NCBI RefSeq assembly: GCF_003287355.1
Contig: NZ_QMIM01000021.1
Span: forward strand, 24,083 to 88,082
Length of the DNA stretch: 64,000 nucleotides
Direction: 5' to 3'
DNA from: Halorubrum sp. 48-1-W
GTDB lineage: Archaea > Halobacteriota > Halobacteria > Halobacteriales > Haloferacaceae
The notes below the pieces were generated by a model. That model did no database searches and was not told the DNA's origin. It worked only from the letters and a program-made list of their open reading frames with translations. The position numbers and the translations under genes are program-made. Positions 63,160 through 64,000 of this stretch are shown in pieces. Each line of letters begins with the position of its first letter. The first letter of the stretch is position 1.

Positions 63160-63454
63160 CGCGGATGTATGGCTCGCACTTCGCCACAGGAGACATATAA
63201 GTGTTGTTTACCTCTACCCGGCGTCTGTCCCCTCGTTCGGGTCGAGTCCGGTCGGCGCGTCGGTTCCTCGGTGAGTGCCCGTTCTCTACGCCCGTCCTCT
63301 ACGTTCCATCCGATCCCGCGTTCGTGTGGTCTCCGCTACCGCCCGAAACCGTCGTCCCCCGTGGCGATCCCTTATAAACAACGTGCCGCCCAGTTTTCAT
63401 TTCGCCGATATATTTATTACAGGCTGTGTGTTGAGTTGACATGGAGGTAAAACC
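63160..63454. promoter_or_regulatory. Divergent promoter region for AbrB-like and MC1 genes
   Basis: The 295-bp gap carries the AbrB-like promoter at its left end. For MC1 it has an AT-rich box (gatatatttattac, 63407-63420) 35-46 nt upstream, and a second box cttataaac at 63371. The Shine-Dalgarno motif ggaggt at 63443-63448 lies 6 nt before the MC1 ATG, so MC1 has a short leader. Confidence 0.7.
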
Positions 63455-63784
63455 ATGGTACGTGAAGACGGTAAGCGAAACTTCGCCCTCCGGGAGGAGG
63501 ACGGGTCGGAACCGAGCGAGTTCTCAGGAAACATGCCGAGACAGGCTGCACTCAAAGCAGCCCGGACCCTCGAGCCCGCTCCCTCCGAGGAGGAGGCGGA
63601 ACGAACCACGATCAGGCTCCGTGAAAAGGGGACGAAAAAGGTCCACGAGTACGAGGGCTGGGCGTGGAAGGCGAGCGCTCCCGAGGTCGACGAGGCCGAC
63701 GAGGACTTCTGGCTCAACGACCTCGACGACATCACGAAGGCGAACGTCTCGAAACAGGGTATCGAACACCTCGACGAGGAGTAA
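63455..63784 (+). CDS. Non-histone chromosomal protein MC1
   Basis: MC1 is an abundant archaeal DNA-bending protein that compacts the chromosome. The 109-residue protein has the family order: KRNFALREEDGSEPSEFSGN near residue 7, MPRQAALKAART, TTIRLREKGTKKVHEYEGWA near 50 and KANVSKQGIEH near 95. The C-terminal half is more acidic than in methanogen MC1, as in other halophiles. The GGAGGT ribosome-binding site confirms the start. Confidence 0.95.
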   Translation: MVREDGKRNFALREEDGSEPSEFSGNMPRQAALKAARTLEPAPSEEEAERTTIRLREKGTKKVHEYEGWAWKASAPEVDEADEDFWLNDLDDITKANVSKQGIEHLDEE

Positions 63785-64000
63785 CCAGTCCGTCCCGTCA
63801 GCCGTCGATCCCCGTTTCTTTGGCGCGCCCGTCCCGTTCCGACGAGCGGAGTGGCTTCCCCTCCGTAGCGTGGAGTGCGTCTCGGAACCGTGAAGCTCCG
63901 TCCTTGGCGAGCCGGTCCGGTCGAGGCGGACGAGTTCGCTCGCGGCATGAAACCGCATGACGTGGCGGGTTCGCTTCGACGGGGTTAAGTGTTCACCGCG
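63785..64000. other. Downstream region of MC1, no gene seen
   Basis: The last 216 bases have no convincing gene. The open frame of shadows does not match a family. The stretch ends gggttaagtgttcaccgcg, which may be the promoter of the next gene outside the window. Confidence 0.5.

Overview
The window is haloarchaeal chromosomal DNA, most like Halorubrum or a close relative. The reasons are very high GC, acidic proteins, archaeal information-processing genes (Orc1/Cdc6, eIF2 gamma, Rpo7, Spt4, PolD small subunit, MC1), TATA boxes about 25-30 nt before start codons, and many small gene families known only from Halobacteria. The genus is an inference. The window opens inside a TetR-type regulator and closes just after an MC1 gene. 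I found no rRNA, tRNA, CRISPR array or transposase gene.

1-13 kb: replication origin and information-processing block. A family III CoA-transferase gene is followed by an 820-bp intergenic region with inverted Orc1-binding (ORB) motifs around an AT-rich segment, then orc1/cdc6. This is a convincing oriC. From 4.4 to 11.9 kb all genes lie on the minus strand, in transcription order eIF2 gamma, PIN-domain protein, rpo7, spt4, dephospho-CoA kinase, rps24e, kae1-bud32, DUF5808 and signal peptidase. DUF5810 and DUF5809 genes follow on the plus strand.

13-31 kb: metabolism, membrane and repair genes. These are a DoxX protein, pgi, a CPBP protease, an HTH plus TumE-like pair that looks like a toxin-antitoxin module, an MscS channel, a lower-GC serine hydrolase that looks acquired, NurA, DUF2240, a complete tungstate (Tup) ABC operon with a ModE-like regulator, a Nog1 GTPase and a formate/nitrite channel fused to UspA domains.

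31-47 kb: a TIGR00341 membrane protein, thrB, an arginine-deiminase-type enzyme, pdxS, mobA, a membrane J-domain protein, the mutS-mutL pair, the DNA polymerase D small subunit, an IMPACT protein, pspAB and a metallo-beta-lactamase-fold hydrolase.

47-64 kb: an NAD-binding protein, several Halobacteria-specific DUF genes (DUF5786, DUF5784, two DUF5789), a PHP phosphoesterase, hemB, an acetyltransferase, two half-size MgtE genes, a methyltransferase, valS, pyrD, an AbrB-like protein and MC1.

The least explained feature is a family of structured intergenic elements with four copies (near 19.1, 34.8, 37.6 and 58.6 kb), all in the same orientation. They share a conserved start, a pairing C-rich core around a variable stem, a conserved C-rich block, and a set of GC hairpins whose order differs between copies.
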